A DNA stretch of 64,000 nt, taken from contig JABLXU010000006.1 of assembly GCA_013177805.1 (NCBI GenBank), positions 124,001 to 188,000 of the forward strand, read 5' to 3'. Below the pieces are notes generated by a model that was not told where the DNA came from, made no database searches, and was given only the letters and a program-made list of their open reading frames with translations. Made by a program: the position numbers and the translations under genes. This document shows positions 1 to 8,956 of this stretch, piece after piece (position 1 is the first letter of the stretch; every line of letters begins with the position of its first letter). The stretch comes from Candidatus Omnitrophota bacterium. GTDB lineage: Bacteria > Hinthialibacterota > Hinthialibacteria > Hinthialibacterales > Hinthialibacteraceae.

Positions 1-56
1 GAGTGGAGAAAAGCAGCTAGAATTTGCTCGACGATCGCGGACCGGTTCTTTTCCAT
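1..56 (-). CDS. N-terminal fragment of an unknown gene leaving the window
   Basis: On the minus strand an ATG at 56 opens a frame that runs off the left edge and reads MEKNRSAIVEQILAAFLH. An AGAAGG lies about ten bases upstream. A second ATG at 63 in another frame is also open to the edge, so the choice of frame is uncertain. Nothing in 18 residues identifies the product. Confidence 0.3.
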   Translation of the reverse strand, partial: MEKNRSAIVEQILAAFLH

Positions 57-189
57 TTTTCATAAACCTTCTGATCCGGCCCAGACGTAATGCTTTGTGT
101 AATTTATTTTTTGCGGGGCGGGATTTTTCAAGGAAAAGAGGTGAGGTGGAGAAGCGGTTTTCCTTCAGGTGGGTGACCTGTTACCTCCA

Positions 190-219
190 TTGAATCCCCG
201 GTAAAATCTCAATTATATT
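190..219 (+). promoter_or_regulatory. Possible sigma-70 promoter for the Tat-exported oxidoreductase gene
   Basis: TTGAAT (190-195) and TATATT (214-219) are separated by 18 bases, about 80 bases upstream of the GTG start at 302. This is a reasonable match to the housekeeping consensus in an otherwise empty leader (57-301). There is no experimental or comparative support. Confidence 0.35.
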
Positions 220-220
220 C

Positions 221-240
221 CGCCCCTATCCGCCCCTATC
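221..240. repeat. Perfect tandem duplication of a 10-mer
   Basis: CGCCCCTATC occurs twice in a row just downstream of the putative promoter, within the likely 5' untranslated leader of the 302 gene. It may be a replication slippage product. No function is evident. Confidence 0.6.
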
Positions 241-301
241 ATGGATACGGTATTCTCCTGTACCATGCTCCAGCATTTCATCCGCACAAAGGAGATCGAT
301 C

Positions 302-1471
302 GTGACTCATCCGTCAATCACCCGCCGCAAATTCATCCGGAATGGGATGATCACCGGAGTTGCACTTTCCATGTCCAAGGGCACATCCTGGGCGGAGGGA
401 CACTCCAAACGCATCCGCGTTGGTGTTCTCGGGTGCGGCAGCGTTTCCCATTCCTACTTGCCGCATCTTTCGCAATGCCCTTACGCCGAACTGGTCAGCG
501 CGTGCGACATCCGACCGGAACGGGCGGCGGCCCAGGCGGCGAAATTCCGGATCCCCCATCATTATCCGCACATCGATCAAATGCTGTCTGGAGCCGAGTT
601 CGACCTGCTGGTGAACCTGACCGACATGCAGGAGCACGAACACCTCAACCGCCAGGCGCTGGAAGCGGGCAAACATGTCTGGAGCGAAAAGCCGCTGGCC
701 AACTCGCTGGCGGCCGGCCAGGCCTTGCTCGAATTGGCGCGGAAAAAAGGCGTGCGGTTTTGGGGAGCGCCCTGCATGGTGGAGAGCCCGCAGTTCGCCT
801 TCATGGCGAAGACGCTCGCCTCCGGGGCGCTGGGACGGCTGGCGGCGGCGCATGCCGAGTACGGGCACACCGGCCCGGACTGGTCGGCCTTCTTTTATGA
901 GAAAGGCGGCGGCGATTTGCCCGACCTGGCCGTCTATAACCTGACCACCCTCACCGGACTTCTCGGCCCGGCGAAATCGGTCACCGCCATGACCAGCATC
1001 ATCACTCCGGTCCGCAAGGTTCAGGACAAAGGCGAGATCCAAGTGGAAGCCGAAGACAACTCCATGCTGCTCATGGAACACGCAGACGGTCTGATTTCCC
1101 ACGTCCAAAGCGGATTCAACTATTTTAATCCTCATGGCCATGACGGAAGCCAGGAAACCCGGCATACGGTATCGATCGTGGGCAACCGGGGCTGCATGGG
1201 CCTGGTGGGATACGACTGGGATCCACGGGGCGTGGACGTGGCGACCGAGGATCACCCGGCATACGAACGGCACGTGACCGACAAGGGCGATTTCGTCTGG
1301 CAGATGGGCGCGTCCCTGGCCGCGGAGAGCCTCGCGACTGGAAGGGAGCTGCTCATCACGCCCGAGCACGCCCTGCATGTGTTGGAGATCATTCAGGCCA
1401 CGCGGGAATCGCAGGCCACCGGCCGCCGGATTCCACTGACATCCACGTTCCGGTGGCCTGTCGTGCGCTGA
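302..1471 (+). CDS. Tat-exported Gfo/Idh/MocA family oxidoreductase
   Basis: A predicted NAD(P)-dependent sugar or inositol-type oxidoreductase of 389 residues. The N-terminus has a twin-arginine signal (TRRKFIRNG, Arg8-Arg9, then a hydrophobic stretch to about residue 31), so the enzyme is probably folded with its cofactor and then exported. The Rossmann glycine motif GVLGCGS lies at 41-47 and the family's catalytic-lysine signature SEKP at 128-131 (Lys130). The alpha/beta C-terminal substrate domain follows. The start is GTG, chosen because AAGGAG sits at 290-295. It converges with the DUF4038 gene 38 bases downstream, with no clear terminator between them. The substrate cannot be told from sequence, but its neighbour suggests carbohydrate processing outside the cytoplasm. 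Confidence 0.88.
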   Translation: MTHPSITRRKFIRNGMITGVALSMSKGTSWAEGHSKRIRVGVLGCGSVSHSYLPHLSQCPYAELVSACDIRPERAAAQAAKFRIPHHYPHIDQMLSGAEFDLLVNLTDMQEHEHLNRQALEAGKHVWSEKPLANSLAAGQALLELARKKGVRFWGAPCMVESPQFAFMAKTLASGALGRLAAAHAEYGHTGPDWSAFFYEKGGGDLPDLAVYNLTTLTGLLGPAKSVTAMTSIITPVRKVQDKGEIQVEAEDNSMLLMEHADGLISHVQSGFNYFNPHGHDGSQETRHTVSIVGNRGCMGLVGYDWDPRGVDVATEDHPAYERHVTDKGDFVWQMGASLAAESLATGRELLITPEHALHVLEIIQATRESQATGRRIPLTSTFRWPVVR

Positions 1472-1508
1472 CCGGATCCACCCGGCGCGTTTGAAACAAG
1501 ACGGGGGG

Positions 1509-2867
1509 TTAAACCGCTTCGAGGATCAAACCCCAATCGCCTTCGCCGGCCCCGTTCTTCGCGGGCGGGGTGAAATCGTGTTTTCCCTTTTGGGGGATGG
1601 ACGACGCCTCGACGGGCCGCGATTGTCCGCTGGTGGGATCGAACCAGCGGGCCGCCACCGGGCCTTGCAGCCGGTCCAGATCGACGGTGATCGTCCGCGG
1701 GCTGGGAAGGTAAACGAGCGCGAACACCCCGTCATCGCTCCGCGCGGCGGTGACGTAATCGGCCTGCTTCCAGGTTCCGAATCCGGCGGTGACCAATTGA
1801 TGCTCCAGGTCCGGGATCAACCGCCACCACGGTCCCGATTCCATGAACTTAGCGAGCCACGGAGCCTGCCGGGTGGATTCTGCATTCAATGCATCGCGCC
1901 AGTTGGATTCGAAACGCCACAAACGGGTTCCAGCGCAGTACCCGCAGGCTCCGGAAAGCGCCGCCCAATAGGCGTTGCGCCGGATGCGGTAGGGATTCCA
2001 GAGGTCGCCTTTCCGGGCATCTGGAAGCAATTCGATGGCATTGGGTTCGTCCTCGTAGCCGGTTTCACCCAGCAGAACCGGCCGGATGGGATCCGTCCGC
2101 CGGTATTCCGGAATCACATGGACATACGACGCCCCATAGGTATAGGCCATGTTCACGTCCAGCCAATCGTCCTGGGCGAAGCAAGCCGCGCTGGCATATT
2201 CATGGGACAAGTGCGCGGTCTGTAGATGGTGAGGGGCCGCTTCGCGGGCGGCCCGCGCGAGCCGCCGCGCGCATTCGGCCAGGCGTTCGTCCGGATTGCG
2301 GTCGCCGCAGTGCATCCACATGAGATTCGGGAACCGGGCATAGCGGGCGGCCAGGAAGCGGCCATAGACCGAAGCGCTTTCGGGAGTGACGTGATGCATC
2401 CACAACCCATTGCCGGCGCCATACCAGAGGTTGGACATAATGACGAAGAAACCGCGCCGGGCGGCCTCTTCCATCACCGTGTCGGCATACCGCCAATAGG
2501 CCTCGACGGGTTTCGTAATGTCCAGTTCGGGTTTGAAGGCGACATTCCCATACGCGTCGATTGAAGGAAGATGGCTGTCATCGAGGATTTCGAGGAACAG
2601 CGTGTTGAATCCCTTCGCCTGGCGGTCATCCATAATCAGGCGGACATCCTCCAGGGGAAGTTTCTGGAGAAACCAGGGCGTGTCGCCGATCACGAAAAAG
2701 GGCCGTTGCTTCGCGTCTACCAGATAGCGCCGGTTATCGCTCACTCTCAAGGGGAACCGGCTCCCTTCCCCGCTTTCGGCCGCGCCACCTGGGATAGAAA
2801 TAGATGAACTCAGAAACGCCCCCATGGAGGCGATCAAAAATTCCCGCCGCTTCAATTTCATGTTCAT
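1509..2867 (-). CDS. DUF4038 (GH140/apiosidase-like) glycosidase with collagen-binding-like tail
   Basis: A predicted exported glycoside hydrolase of 452 residues. The N-terminus (KLKRREFLIAS, then a hydrophobic run) looks like a Tat signal. The TIM-barrel part begins with GDTPWFL at 61-67, typical of DUF4038. Candidate catalytic acids are Asp189 in CGDRNPD and Glu268 in LLGETGYED, placed as expected for the GH140/apiosidase group. The last 90 or so residues resemble the 'putative collagen-binding' beta domain usually found behind DUF4038. Upstream, 52 bases away on the same strand, lies an HD phosphohydrolase gene, so the two may be co-transcribed. The identity as an apiosidase is inference; family members act on pectin-type side chains. 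Confidence 0.85.
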   Translation of the reverse strand: MNMKLKRREFLIASMGAFLSSSISIPGGAAESGEGSRFPLRVSDNRRYLVDAKQRPFFVIGDTPWFLQKLPLEDVRLIMDDRQAKGFNTLFLEILDDSHLPSIDAYGNVAFKPELDITKPVEAYWRYADTVMEEAARRGFFVIMSNLWYGAGNGLWMHHVTPESASVYGRFLAARYARFPNLMWMHCGDRNPDERLAECARRLARAAREAAPHHLQTAHLSHEYASAACFAQDDWLDVNMAYTYGASYVHVIPEYRRTDPIRPVLLGETGYEDEPNAIELLPDARKGDLWNPYRIRRNAYWAALSGACGYCAGTRLWRFESNWRDALNAESTRQAPWLAKFMESGPWWRLIPDLEHQLVTAGFGTWKQADYVTAARSDDGVFALVYLPSPRTITVDLDRLQGPVAARWFDPTSGQSRPVEASSIPQKGKHDFTPPAKNGAGEGDWGLILEAV

Positions 2868-2918
2868 GGCTTCGGCACCTTTCTCCGCGATGAAGGGACC
2901 ATTCCCGCATCATTTTAA

Positions 2919-3386
2919 TCATTCCAGGCTTCGGCGAAATGCCCATTCGCGCGTCTCGGGATCCCGGGCGGCCTTCGTGCACAGCAAATCCGGTCTCGGC
3001 CGGATACCAACCCTTCCCAAGTCCAGGCGGTCGGCGTCCCAGCAGGTAAGCAGGGTTATATCGCCTTCCATCAAGCCTTGGCTGTGGCAGCGGCAGGCCT
3101 CCACAAGCAGTTCGAGGTCCGGCGCGTCCAGTTCGAACGCGGTTCCCGCCAGCGACCGCGCGAACCGCGCGGCCCGAGGCCCATGCCCAGGATCCTCTCC
3201 ATCGTTCAACCGCCGGGAATCATGCAACCACGCAAAGAGCTCGACCACCCGCGGCCGGGCTCCGGTCTGGGCTGCCAAACGCAGCCCGTTCTCCCGCACG
3301 CGGTTCCAATGCGGCCAGCCATGGATCCCGTACCAATCCAACGCGAACTGTTTCCGGATGATCTGGAGGAGTTGTGGATTTTTCAT
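2919..3386 (-). CDS. Small HD-domain phosphohydrolase
   Basis: A 155-residue stand-alone HD domain, predicted to be a cytosolic metal-dependent phosphohydrolase. The metal ligands are visible in order: His26 (HGWPHWNRV), His55-Asp56 (LHDSRR), His68 and His101 as additional polar sites, and Asp117 (WDADRLDLGR). The length and the motif 'HG..HW.RV' match small bacterial HD proteins that precede or act on nucleotides, but the substrate is unknown. The start at 3386 has only a weak upstream AAG-rich site. The next gene on this strand starts 52 bases downstream and encodes the DUF4038 enzyme. Confidence 0.85.
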   Translation of the reverse strand: MKNPQLLQIIRKQFALDWYGIHGWPHWNRVRENGLRLAAQTGARPRVVELFAWLHDSRRLNDGEDPGHGPRAARFARSLAGTAFELDAPDLELLVEACRCHSQGLMEGDITLLTCWDADRLDLGRVGIRPRPDLLCTKAARDPETREWAFRRSLE

Positions 3387-3540
3387 CTTGCGCGAAATAG
3401 GATCTTCCTGGTTTACGCCGTTCGTTGAACGTGCGTGGTCAATTTTCTAGGAGACAACCCGTGATTTCTTGCCGGGTAGAAACCGGTCCAGTAAGGAGAA
3501 CTTAATCATTTGCATTTTATAGAGATCATGTTGAGGAGAA

Positions 3541-3654
3541 ATGAAGATATGGTGGACGATACGGCTGTTGCGTGACCAGACGGTGGAACTGCGGATCGTG
3601 AAGACCATCGGCCGCGAAACCGTGCACGCCACGCTAAAAAATGAAAATTTTTAA
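3541..3654 (+). pseudogene. Fragment of an IS630-family transposase (internal HTH segment)
   Basis: A 37-codon frame, too short for usual gene callers, reads MKIWWTIRLLRDQTVELR and ends in TVHATLKNENF. Its pattern W-T-[IL]-R-L-L-x-D-x-[TV]-V-E-L-x-I-V-x-x-I-x-x-E-T-V-x-x-x-L-K-x-N-E matches the helix-turn-helix part of IS630-type transposases. In an intact element the stretch would continue into the DDE domain; here a TAA follows directly. A GAGGAG-like site precedes the ATG, probably by chance. This is a remnant and unlikely to be functional. Confidence 0.7.
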
Positions 3655-3711
3655 AACAGCTGTAAATTACTTGACATTCGTTAGAAAACCTTTTTTGGAG
3701 AATGCAAGCGC

Positions 3712-4085
3712 ATGGAAAAAACGGGAGGGAGCAAACTGAACCGCCAGGCCCGCGAGGCACTCCGCCTCCTCGCCGTGCAACGGGTGGAAGCCGGCGAAAG
3801 CCCCGAAGCCGTCATCCAGCCGTTGGGCTTCCGCCGGTCCAGCATTTACGTCTGGCTGGCGATCTACCGCGAACACGGTCTGGACGGCCTGCGTTCCAAA
3901 CCCATCTCCGCCGTCCGCCCAAACTGACCGGCCCGCAACGGCCAAAACTCTACCGTCTCATCGTGGACCACGATCCCACGCAACTCGAATTCTCCTTCGC
4001 GCTCTGGACCTTACCCCTGATCCACGACTTGATCCAGCGGGAATTCCAGCTCCGCCTGAGCGAAGTCCCGCCCGGCGTGGTGTAG
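3712..4085 (+). pseudogene. IS630-family transposase N-terminus with a one-base deletion
   Basis: The first 66 codons encode an IS630 N-terminal HTH (QAREALRLLAVQRVEAGESP ... IYVWLAIYREHGLDGLRSKPIS), then hit TGA at 3925. Adding one G between 3910 and 3911 restores the classical continuation GRPPKLTGPQ, which is read in the next frame and continues through FALWTLPLIHDLIQREF and LRLSEV to a stop at 4083-4085. So a single-base deletion broke the gene, and the DDE catalytic domain is absent as well. TTGACA at 3671-3676 may be the old element promoter. This is a different IS630 subgroup from the fragment at 3541. Confidence 0.8.
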
Positions 4086-4109
4086 TTCATCTCTGCATCA
4101 ACTATCCTG

Positions 4110-5264
4110 TTACTGCTTCATCCAATCCTTCACGGAAGCGCCGGGTTGAGCGTGGAAGACAAAGATGCTGTTCGGAGCGTTGTGTGTGCTGAAGAAGGCG
4201 TACTGGCCGTCGTCGGTCACTTCGAAACCGCGGCAATGGCTGCTGAACGCCCCGGACTGGGTCAATTCGTTGAGATCCTCCGGCGTGAATACCGCCACCG
4301 GTTTGCCGTCATTCTCTAAGCTCCGGGCATCCGCCGCCAGTTTGTATATTTTCAAACCGCCGATGCTCCCCATCACGTGAACATACATTTCGCCGGTACC
4401 GACGCCCGAGATCTTCACGTTGACGATGTCGGAATCGGTCACTTCCCCTGGTTCGAATACTTCATTCAGCAGTTGAGTTTCCGTGCCGGTCTCCGGATCG
4501 AAGACGTACAGGGAGGCGGGAAAATTCACCGTGTCGCCCTCACCGTAAAAAATCAGATCTTTGCCATTGATGTAACGGATGGCGAAATTGCGCAACCGTC
4601 CCACCGACGTATGGAAAGTGCCCTGGTCTTGCCAGGCGGTGTCCCGCGTAAAGGCTTGCCCGTCTTCGTCCAAGGAACCAGTGACACGGTACCGGTGCAG
4701 GTCGGTGCGGCTGCCGCTGCTGGTGAGATAATGGTTGGTGTAGAGTAAGGTTCCATCGTGGTTGAAATGCAGGGGATCGCAATCGGCGGGAACATCCGCG
4801 GTCAAGATCATTTCGAACCGTGATCCCAGCGTATAATCATCGGGATAGGCATAAAACGGCTGGACTTCCTGGGCCTGGCCGCCGTTACCGATAACCACCC
4901 GCCGGCCGAACTGGCTGCATCCTTTGGGCAAGCCGATATGCTGCGCGGCCCAGCGGTGGGTAACCTGGTCCGCATTTTCGGCGGCGCGCAATTCCGCCAC
5001 CACATATTGGCAGAAATTAGCGTTGGTGCCGGAATCCTGCGTGTACAAGTAGGTCTGATCGCCGGTGGAATCGGTGGTGCTGGGGCCGCCGAAGGTCCAA
5101 TAATGGGGGGAAGAGCCATGGGCAATGTCTTCCATGATTTCCACGTATTTCAACTGCGGCGCGGTCCACCAGGCTTGCGCGCCGGCCGGATGGGCCCAAA
5201 CCAGCAGGCCGGCCACCGTCCACCCTACGACCGTCCCTTTGTGAAAAAGTTTTGCCATTCTCAT
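4110..5264 (-). CDS. Secreted hypothetical protein, probably beta-propeller fold
   Basis: A 384-residue exported protein of unknown role. The start at 5264 is set by AAGGAGG at 5271-5277; an in-frame ATG 41 codons upstream has no such site. A Sec signal peptide is clear (MRMAKLFHKG, then a hydrophobic run ending HPAGAQA). The body has recurring strand motifs of the type 'DGTLLYTNHYLTSS', 'GKDLIFYGEGD', 'GEMYVHVMG' and 'DGQYAFFSTHN', consistent with WD40/lactonase-like propellers. I do not recognise a specific family. The C-terminus reads GASVKDWMKQ, which may be a degenerate version of the V-x-x-W-x-x-[YF] tail seen on three other secreted proteins in this window. Confidence 0.75.
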   Translation of the reverse strand: MRMAKLFHKGTVVGWTVAGLLVWAHPAGAQAWWTAPQLKYVEIMEDIAHGSSPHYWTFGGPSTTDSTGDQTYLYTQDSGTNANFCQYVVAELRAAENADQVTHRWAAQHIGLPKGCSQFGRRVVIGNGGQAQEVQPFYAYPDDYTLGSRFEMILTADVPADCDPLHFNHDGTLLYTNHYLTSSGSRTDLHRYRVTGSLDEDGQAFTRDTAWQDQGTFHTSVGRLRNFAIRYINGKDLIFYGEGDTVNFPASLYVFDPETGTETQLLNEVFEPGEVTDSDIVNVKISGVGTGEMYVHVMGSIGGLKIYKLAADARSLENDGKPVAVFTPEDLNELTQSGAFSSHCRGFEVTDDGQYAFFSTHNAPNSIFVFHAQPGASVKDWMKQ

Positions 5265-5557
5265 CGTGATCCTCCTTATGGAATCAATGTTGTTCGATCG
5301 GAGTTCAGATCGAAATGAACCGTCATCGTTATTGTAAGGAAAAATACCCGGGGGGTAACGGCACAGAACCAAATAGGCCGGTTTCAATCACGCGGCAGGA
5401 GAAAACCTGTTCCATTTTGTCCCTCCTCCCGCGCGCACCTGTGATTTTTCCGTATCCGGATTCATCCCCAAAACGGGAGCCGCATTGATACTTATCAGTT
5501 TTATCCCCTATAATGCCTTACGCTTTTCTATATCGAATGAATCTGGGAGGAAAAAAA
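5265..5557. other. Divergent promoter region between two secreted-protein genes
   Basis: These 293 bases separate the oppositely oriented starts at 5264 (minus) and 5558 (plus). They hold the ribosome binding sites AAGGAGG (5271-5277, minus strand) and GGGAGG (5545-5550, plus strand). I see no RNA gene and no convincing -10/-35 pair. Confidence 0.5.
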
Positions 5558-7480
5558 ATGATGAGTTCGACCCGACTCGGTTTTTTCCGCGCCTTCCGGT
5601 ATCCCGGTGGATTCCTGGCCGGACTGCTGATGCTCAGTCCGCTTCTGGGATGGGGGCAAAACGTGGCCTTTTACGATGATTTCAGCGGGGATTTATCGAA
5701 ATGGAAAGAATTAGGCAATCCCGGTGCCCCTCAAATCGTTAACGGCCAATTGCAGTTGGAATGGGGGCATGCGCCCAATTGGTTTGTCACGGCCATACCT
5801 TTTTCCTTCGGTTCCGAAGCCTATCGCGTAGATATGAACTTCATGGGCGGGGGTTGGCAAGCCAGTGCCAATTACAAAGAAGTCTACATGGAGCCCCTTT
5901 TGGGCGCCACCGATCCCAACGCGGCCAACGGCGCCGTCCGGGTCACGTTTTCCTATCAATCGTTCGCGATGCAACGCCGGACGTTGGACGCGAATGGGAA
6001 TCCGGTATGGCAAAACATCGTTATGACAAAAAATCCCTTCCTGGCCCGGACAATCCATCCAGGATCCCGGATCAAAATCGAGATCGATCCCGACGGCGTG
6101 AATGGATCGTATTATATCGATGGAGAACTCATCAACCGGTTTAAATACCTGGGAGATCCATTGCAAGGGGGATTCGGCTTCCGTTTAGTGGTTCAACGGA
6201 ATGTCAAGGTGGACGACGTGCGATTGTATCAGGTAGCATCCAACGGGAGCGTTACGGTCATCCTGGAAGATGATTTCAACCGGACGGATCTGGGAACCAA
6301 TTGGGTGAATGAAACCCTGGCGGGCGACACCACCCCCGGCCCCTTGCAGGCCACCATTCATGATGGGATTTTGTTCCTGGAAAACGACGGATCAGGCGAC
6401 ACGTGGCTGCGGACGGCTCAGGAGGTGACATTCACCGGCAATACCACGGTGTTCGAGTTCACCTTTGTCGATTACCTGGGCACTGTGGTTTATAATCCAA
6501 CAGTCGTGGCGGGGACTAAGCCCTACACCCCGGGGCAAACCAGCGGCGTGGTGCTGTTTGACAACGGCCCTGGATTTAACTACGCGATGGAAGGCGGCAG
6601 TTGGGCAGGCGGCCGGGTGCAAAGTTTGAGTGGAGTGCAGAGCGGCATGACATTCCAGGTGGTGGTGGACCAAGGCGGCCAAGCCGGGCGCACTTACCGC
6701 AACGGCGTCGAAGTAGCCCGCTTCGTGACGTTAGGCCCCCCCTTACAAGGCGCTTTTGCCTTCCGCAGCATTTACAACCGGGACGCCGCGATTGACGATC
6801 TCCGGATCTATACCCGGAATGACGATGGCACGGAGACCACCTTATTCGTGGACAATTTCAACCGGAACGAACTGGGCGAGGACTGGGTAGTGGAATCCAT
6901 CACTCCCGGCGGCTTGGTGGAGGCACTGGTGGTCGACTTGTTTGATGAAGACAACGACGGGGACAACGAGCTCTATCTCGATCACGATGAAACCCTGGAA
7001 GACAACTGGTTGCGTCTGAAGAAAGACCTGCCCTTCACAGACGCCACGGTCGTCATTGAAGGGACGTACACGTACTTGGCTCCCAACTCCATGGCGTCGG
7101 TGGTCCTCGGCGCGCAACAATGGACCGAAAACCAACTCTGGGGGCCGTTGCTTCTGGACAACCTGGAAACCGCCTGGGGCATGGATACCCGGGGCGGTAA
7201 TGTGTGGGTCCGGTATGGTCCCATCGGCGGGACCAAGGTCTCCATCCTCGTCAACGCGGACGCCCGCAGCGGAGCGTTTTTGACCAATGATATCCTGATC
7301 GCCGAATGGGAATTGGGGCCAGACGAGTTGCCCATTCCCCCGGGCGCGATTGGATTTAATGATCATTACACCAGTCCTCAAACGAATGTCGCGCCCGGCA
7401 GCGGCACCGCGGTCATGCTTTATGATGAGGTCCGCGTAACCCGCCTGGGTACCGCGGTTCCGAATTGGATGATTTTTTAG
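5558..7480 (+). CDS. Large secreted protein with three LamG-like repeat modules
   Basis: A 640-residue exported protein. The start is the ATG at 5558 because GGGAGG lies at 5545-5550; an earlier in-frame ATG at 5513 lacks one. A signal peptide of about 34 residues is followed by three homologous modules of roughly 190 residues. Each opens with an 'F-x-D-D/N-F-(S/N)-x-x-x-L-x-x-x-W' motif: DDFSGDLSKW (from about 39), DDFNRTDLGTNW (from about 238) and DNFNRNELGEDW (from about 429). Each later has 'QGGFGFR/QGAFAFR' and 'DDLRIY'-type strands, as in concanavalin-like (LamG/DUF1080-type) folds that bind or hydrolyse glycans. No catalytic residue can be assigned. The protein ends TAVPNWMIF, a copy of the shared C-terminal tail. 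Confidence 0.8.
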   Translation: MMSSTRLGFFRAFRYPGGFLAGLLMLSPLLGWGQNVAFYDDFSGDLSKWKELGNPGAPQIVNGQLQLEWGHAPNWFVTAIPFSFGSEAYRVDMNFMGGGWQASANYKEVYMEPLLGATDPNAANGAVRVTFSYQSFAMQRRTLDANGNPVWQNIVMTKNPFLARTIHPGSRIKIEIDPDGVNGSYYIDGELINRFKYLGDPLQGGFGFRLVVQRNVKVDDVRLYQVASNGSVTVILEDDFNRTDLGTNWVNETLAGDTTPGPLQATIHDGILFLENDGSGDTWLRTAQEVTFTGNTTVFEFTFVDYLGTVVYNPTVVAGTKPYTPGQTSGVVLFDNGPGFNYAMEGGSWAGGRVQSLSGVQSGMTFQVVVDQGGQAGRTYRNGVEVARFVTLGPPLQGAFAFRSIYNRDAAIDDLRIYTRNDDGTETTLFVDNFNRNELGEDWVVESITPGGLVEALVVDLFDEDNDGDNELYLDHDETLEDNWLRLKKDLPFTDATVVIEGTYTYLAPNSMASVVLGAQQWTENQLWGPLLLDNLETAWGMDTRGGNVWVRYGPIGGTKVSILVNADARSGAFLTNDILIAEWELGPDELPIPPGAIGFNDHYTSPQTNVAPGSGTAVMLYDEVRVTRLGTAVPNWMIF

Positions 7481-7507
7481 CGGTGCCGTTCTGAATCAAG
7501 ATTTCCA

Positions 7508-7538
7508 GGGGAGAGGTTGCTTGGCGGCCTCTCCCTTC
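7508..7538 (+). terminator. Probable Rho-independent terminator
   Basis: GGGAGAGG (7509-7516) pairs with CCTCTCCC (7528-7535) around an 11-base loop, followed by a T-rich stretch (TTCAGTTTATT). It lies 28 bases after the stop of the 5558 gene. Confidence 0.5.
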
Positions 7539-7684
7539 AGTTTATTCTGCTTCGCCGCAGAACTCTCCCAATGAGCCCGGCTCCTATGAGGGATAGGGAA
7601 AGAGCCGAGTTTTCGCTGGCGGGGAAGCAGCATGTGGAAGGCAGCTGGCCCGCCATGCGGATCCCGGAATACCGGCTGGGCCGC

Positions 7685-8716
7685 TTAAGGATGGATAATC
7701 ACCTTGTTCCGTTCGGGGGAGCCCATAATTTCCACCGCCTGATGGATCTCCGTCAGGGGAAAGCGGTGGGAGATGACTTGTTCGGGATCGATCAGCCCCC
7801 GTTCCATCAACCGGATGGCGTTTTGCATGGCCATGGGATTGGTTCCGAAGCTGGAATCCATGCGCGCCTCCATGAAGTGGGTGAGGCCGCCGTCGAGTTC
7901 GAAGGTCTCGTGGGTGGTGATGCCGAAGACGTTCCAGCGCGTTCCCCGGCGCAGGAGGCTGACCATCAATTTCACGGCTTCGATGGGTCCGGCTGCCTCG
8001 ATGACGAAATCCGGGCCTTCGGGGATAATGTCATAGATCGCCTGTTTCGCGTCGCATTGCGTGGGATTGATCAGATGAGTCGCGCCCAGTTTACGGGCGG
8101 TTTCCAGGGCGTACTCGCTGACATCCACGGCGATCAGCCGGCCCGCCCCCGCGGCCTTGGCCACCATCAGGCAATACATGCCGATGCTGCCGGTGCCGAT
8201 GATCACCGCGTCGTCGCCGACTTTCATTTCCGAAAAATAGATCACGCCCTTCCACGCTCCGCTGACCGGTTCGGTCTGGCAGGCGGCGTCGAAGCTGATC
8301 TGCGGAGGTTTCTTGTAGATCGACGTGGCCTGGGTGACGGTGTATTCGGCGAAGCTGCCCGGACGCGTGTCTTCCGGCCCGTCGCCGCCCGTGGTGTACG
8401 AATGCGCGCAGTAATGGGTGTTGCCCACGCGACAATGGGGGCAAAAACCGCAGAATCCGCTGGGTTGAATGATGACCTCGTCCCCCTCCTTCACGTGCTT
8501 CACGCCCGCGCCCACCGCCGCGACAATGCCTGCCGGCTCGTGTCCGGGGATCAAGGGGAACGTCACGTTGCGCCGGATGCCCTTGATCGCCTTGTAATCG
8601 GTGGCGCAGAAGCCGCACGACTTGATCCGCACCGTCACTTCGCCCGCCTTCGGTTCCGGCACCGGAACCTCTTCCAACTCGAGTCGATTGAAATCGTGTA
8701 ATACCGCGGCCAGCAT
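7685..8716 (-). CDS. Zinc-dependent medium-chain alcohol/polyol dehydrogenase
   Basis: A 343-residue NAD(P)-dependent dehydrogenase of the MDR superfamily (threonine/sorbitol dehydrogenase-like), predicted cytosolic. Catalytic zinc ligands are Cys37 (CGFCATD) and His59-Glu60 (PGHE). The structural zinc lobe has the four cysteines 89, 92, 95 and 103 (GFCGFCPHCRVGNTHYC). The Rossmann motif GTGSIG follows in the middle, with an acidic residue at the end of the next strand (AVD), which favours NAD. The start has GGGAG upstream. Together with the two Gfo/Idh enzymes it suggests oxidation of sugar alcohols or sugar derivatives, but the exact substrate is not readable from sequence. Confidence 0.9.
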   Translation of the reverse strand: MLAAVLHDFNRLELEEVPVPEPKAGEVTVRIKSCGFCATDYKAIKGIRRNVTFPLIPGHEPAGIVAAVGAGVKHVKEGDEVIIQPSGFCGFCPHCRVGNTHYCAHSYTTGGDGPEDTRPGSFAEYTVTQATSIYKKPPQISFDAACQTEPVSGAWKGVIYFSEMKVGDDAVIIGTGSIGMYCLMVAKAAGAGRLIAVDVSEYALETARKLGATHLINPTQCDAKQAIYDIIPEGPDFVIEAAGPIEAVKLMVSLLRRGTRWNVFGITTHETFELDGGLTHFMEARMDSSFGTNPMAMQNAIRLMERGLIDPEQVISHRFPLTEIHQAVEIMGSPERNKVIIHP

Positions 8717-8956
8717 GGCTCGTCTCCCGGTTTATCAAGATGCGAATATCGTAGCACATCGGAGACGGGAAAGGCCATGGCTGGGGTAATGGGGTTTGGG
8801 GATTCATTCGTATGATCCCTCCCAGGGCTTAGGCCTGGGCTATACTCATCCCGCCCCGTAGTCGCTCAAATGCGTTACTGCAAACCAGCAAATAATTACG
8901 AATTCCTAACCATGCGACGCCGGCCGGTGGATTGGCGGCTGGATGGCTGGCGAGGA

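Noticed and set aside
7517-8701. 394-codon plus-strand frame
   Set aside because: Antisense shadow of the zinc dehydrogenase, with no ribosome site.
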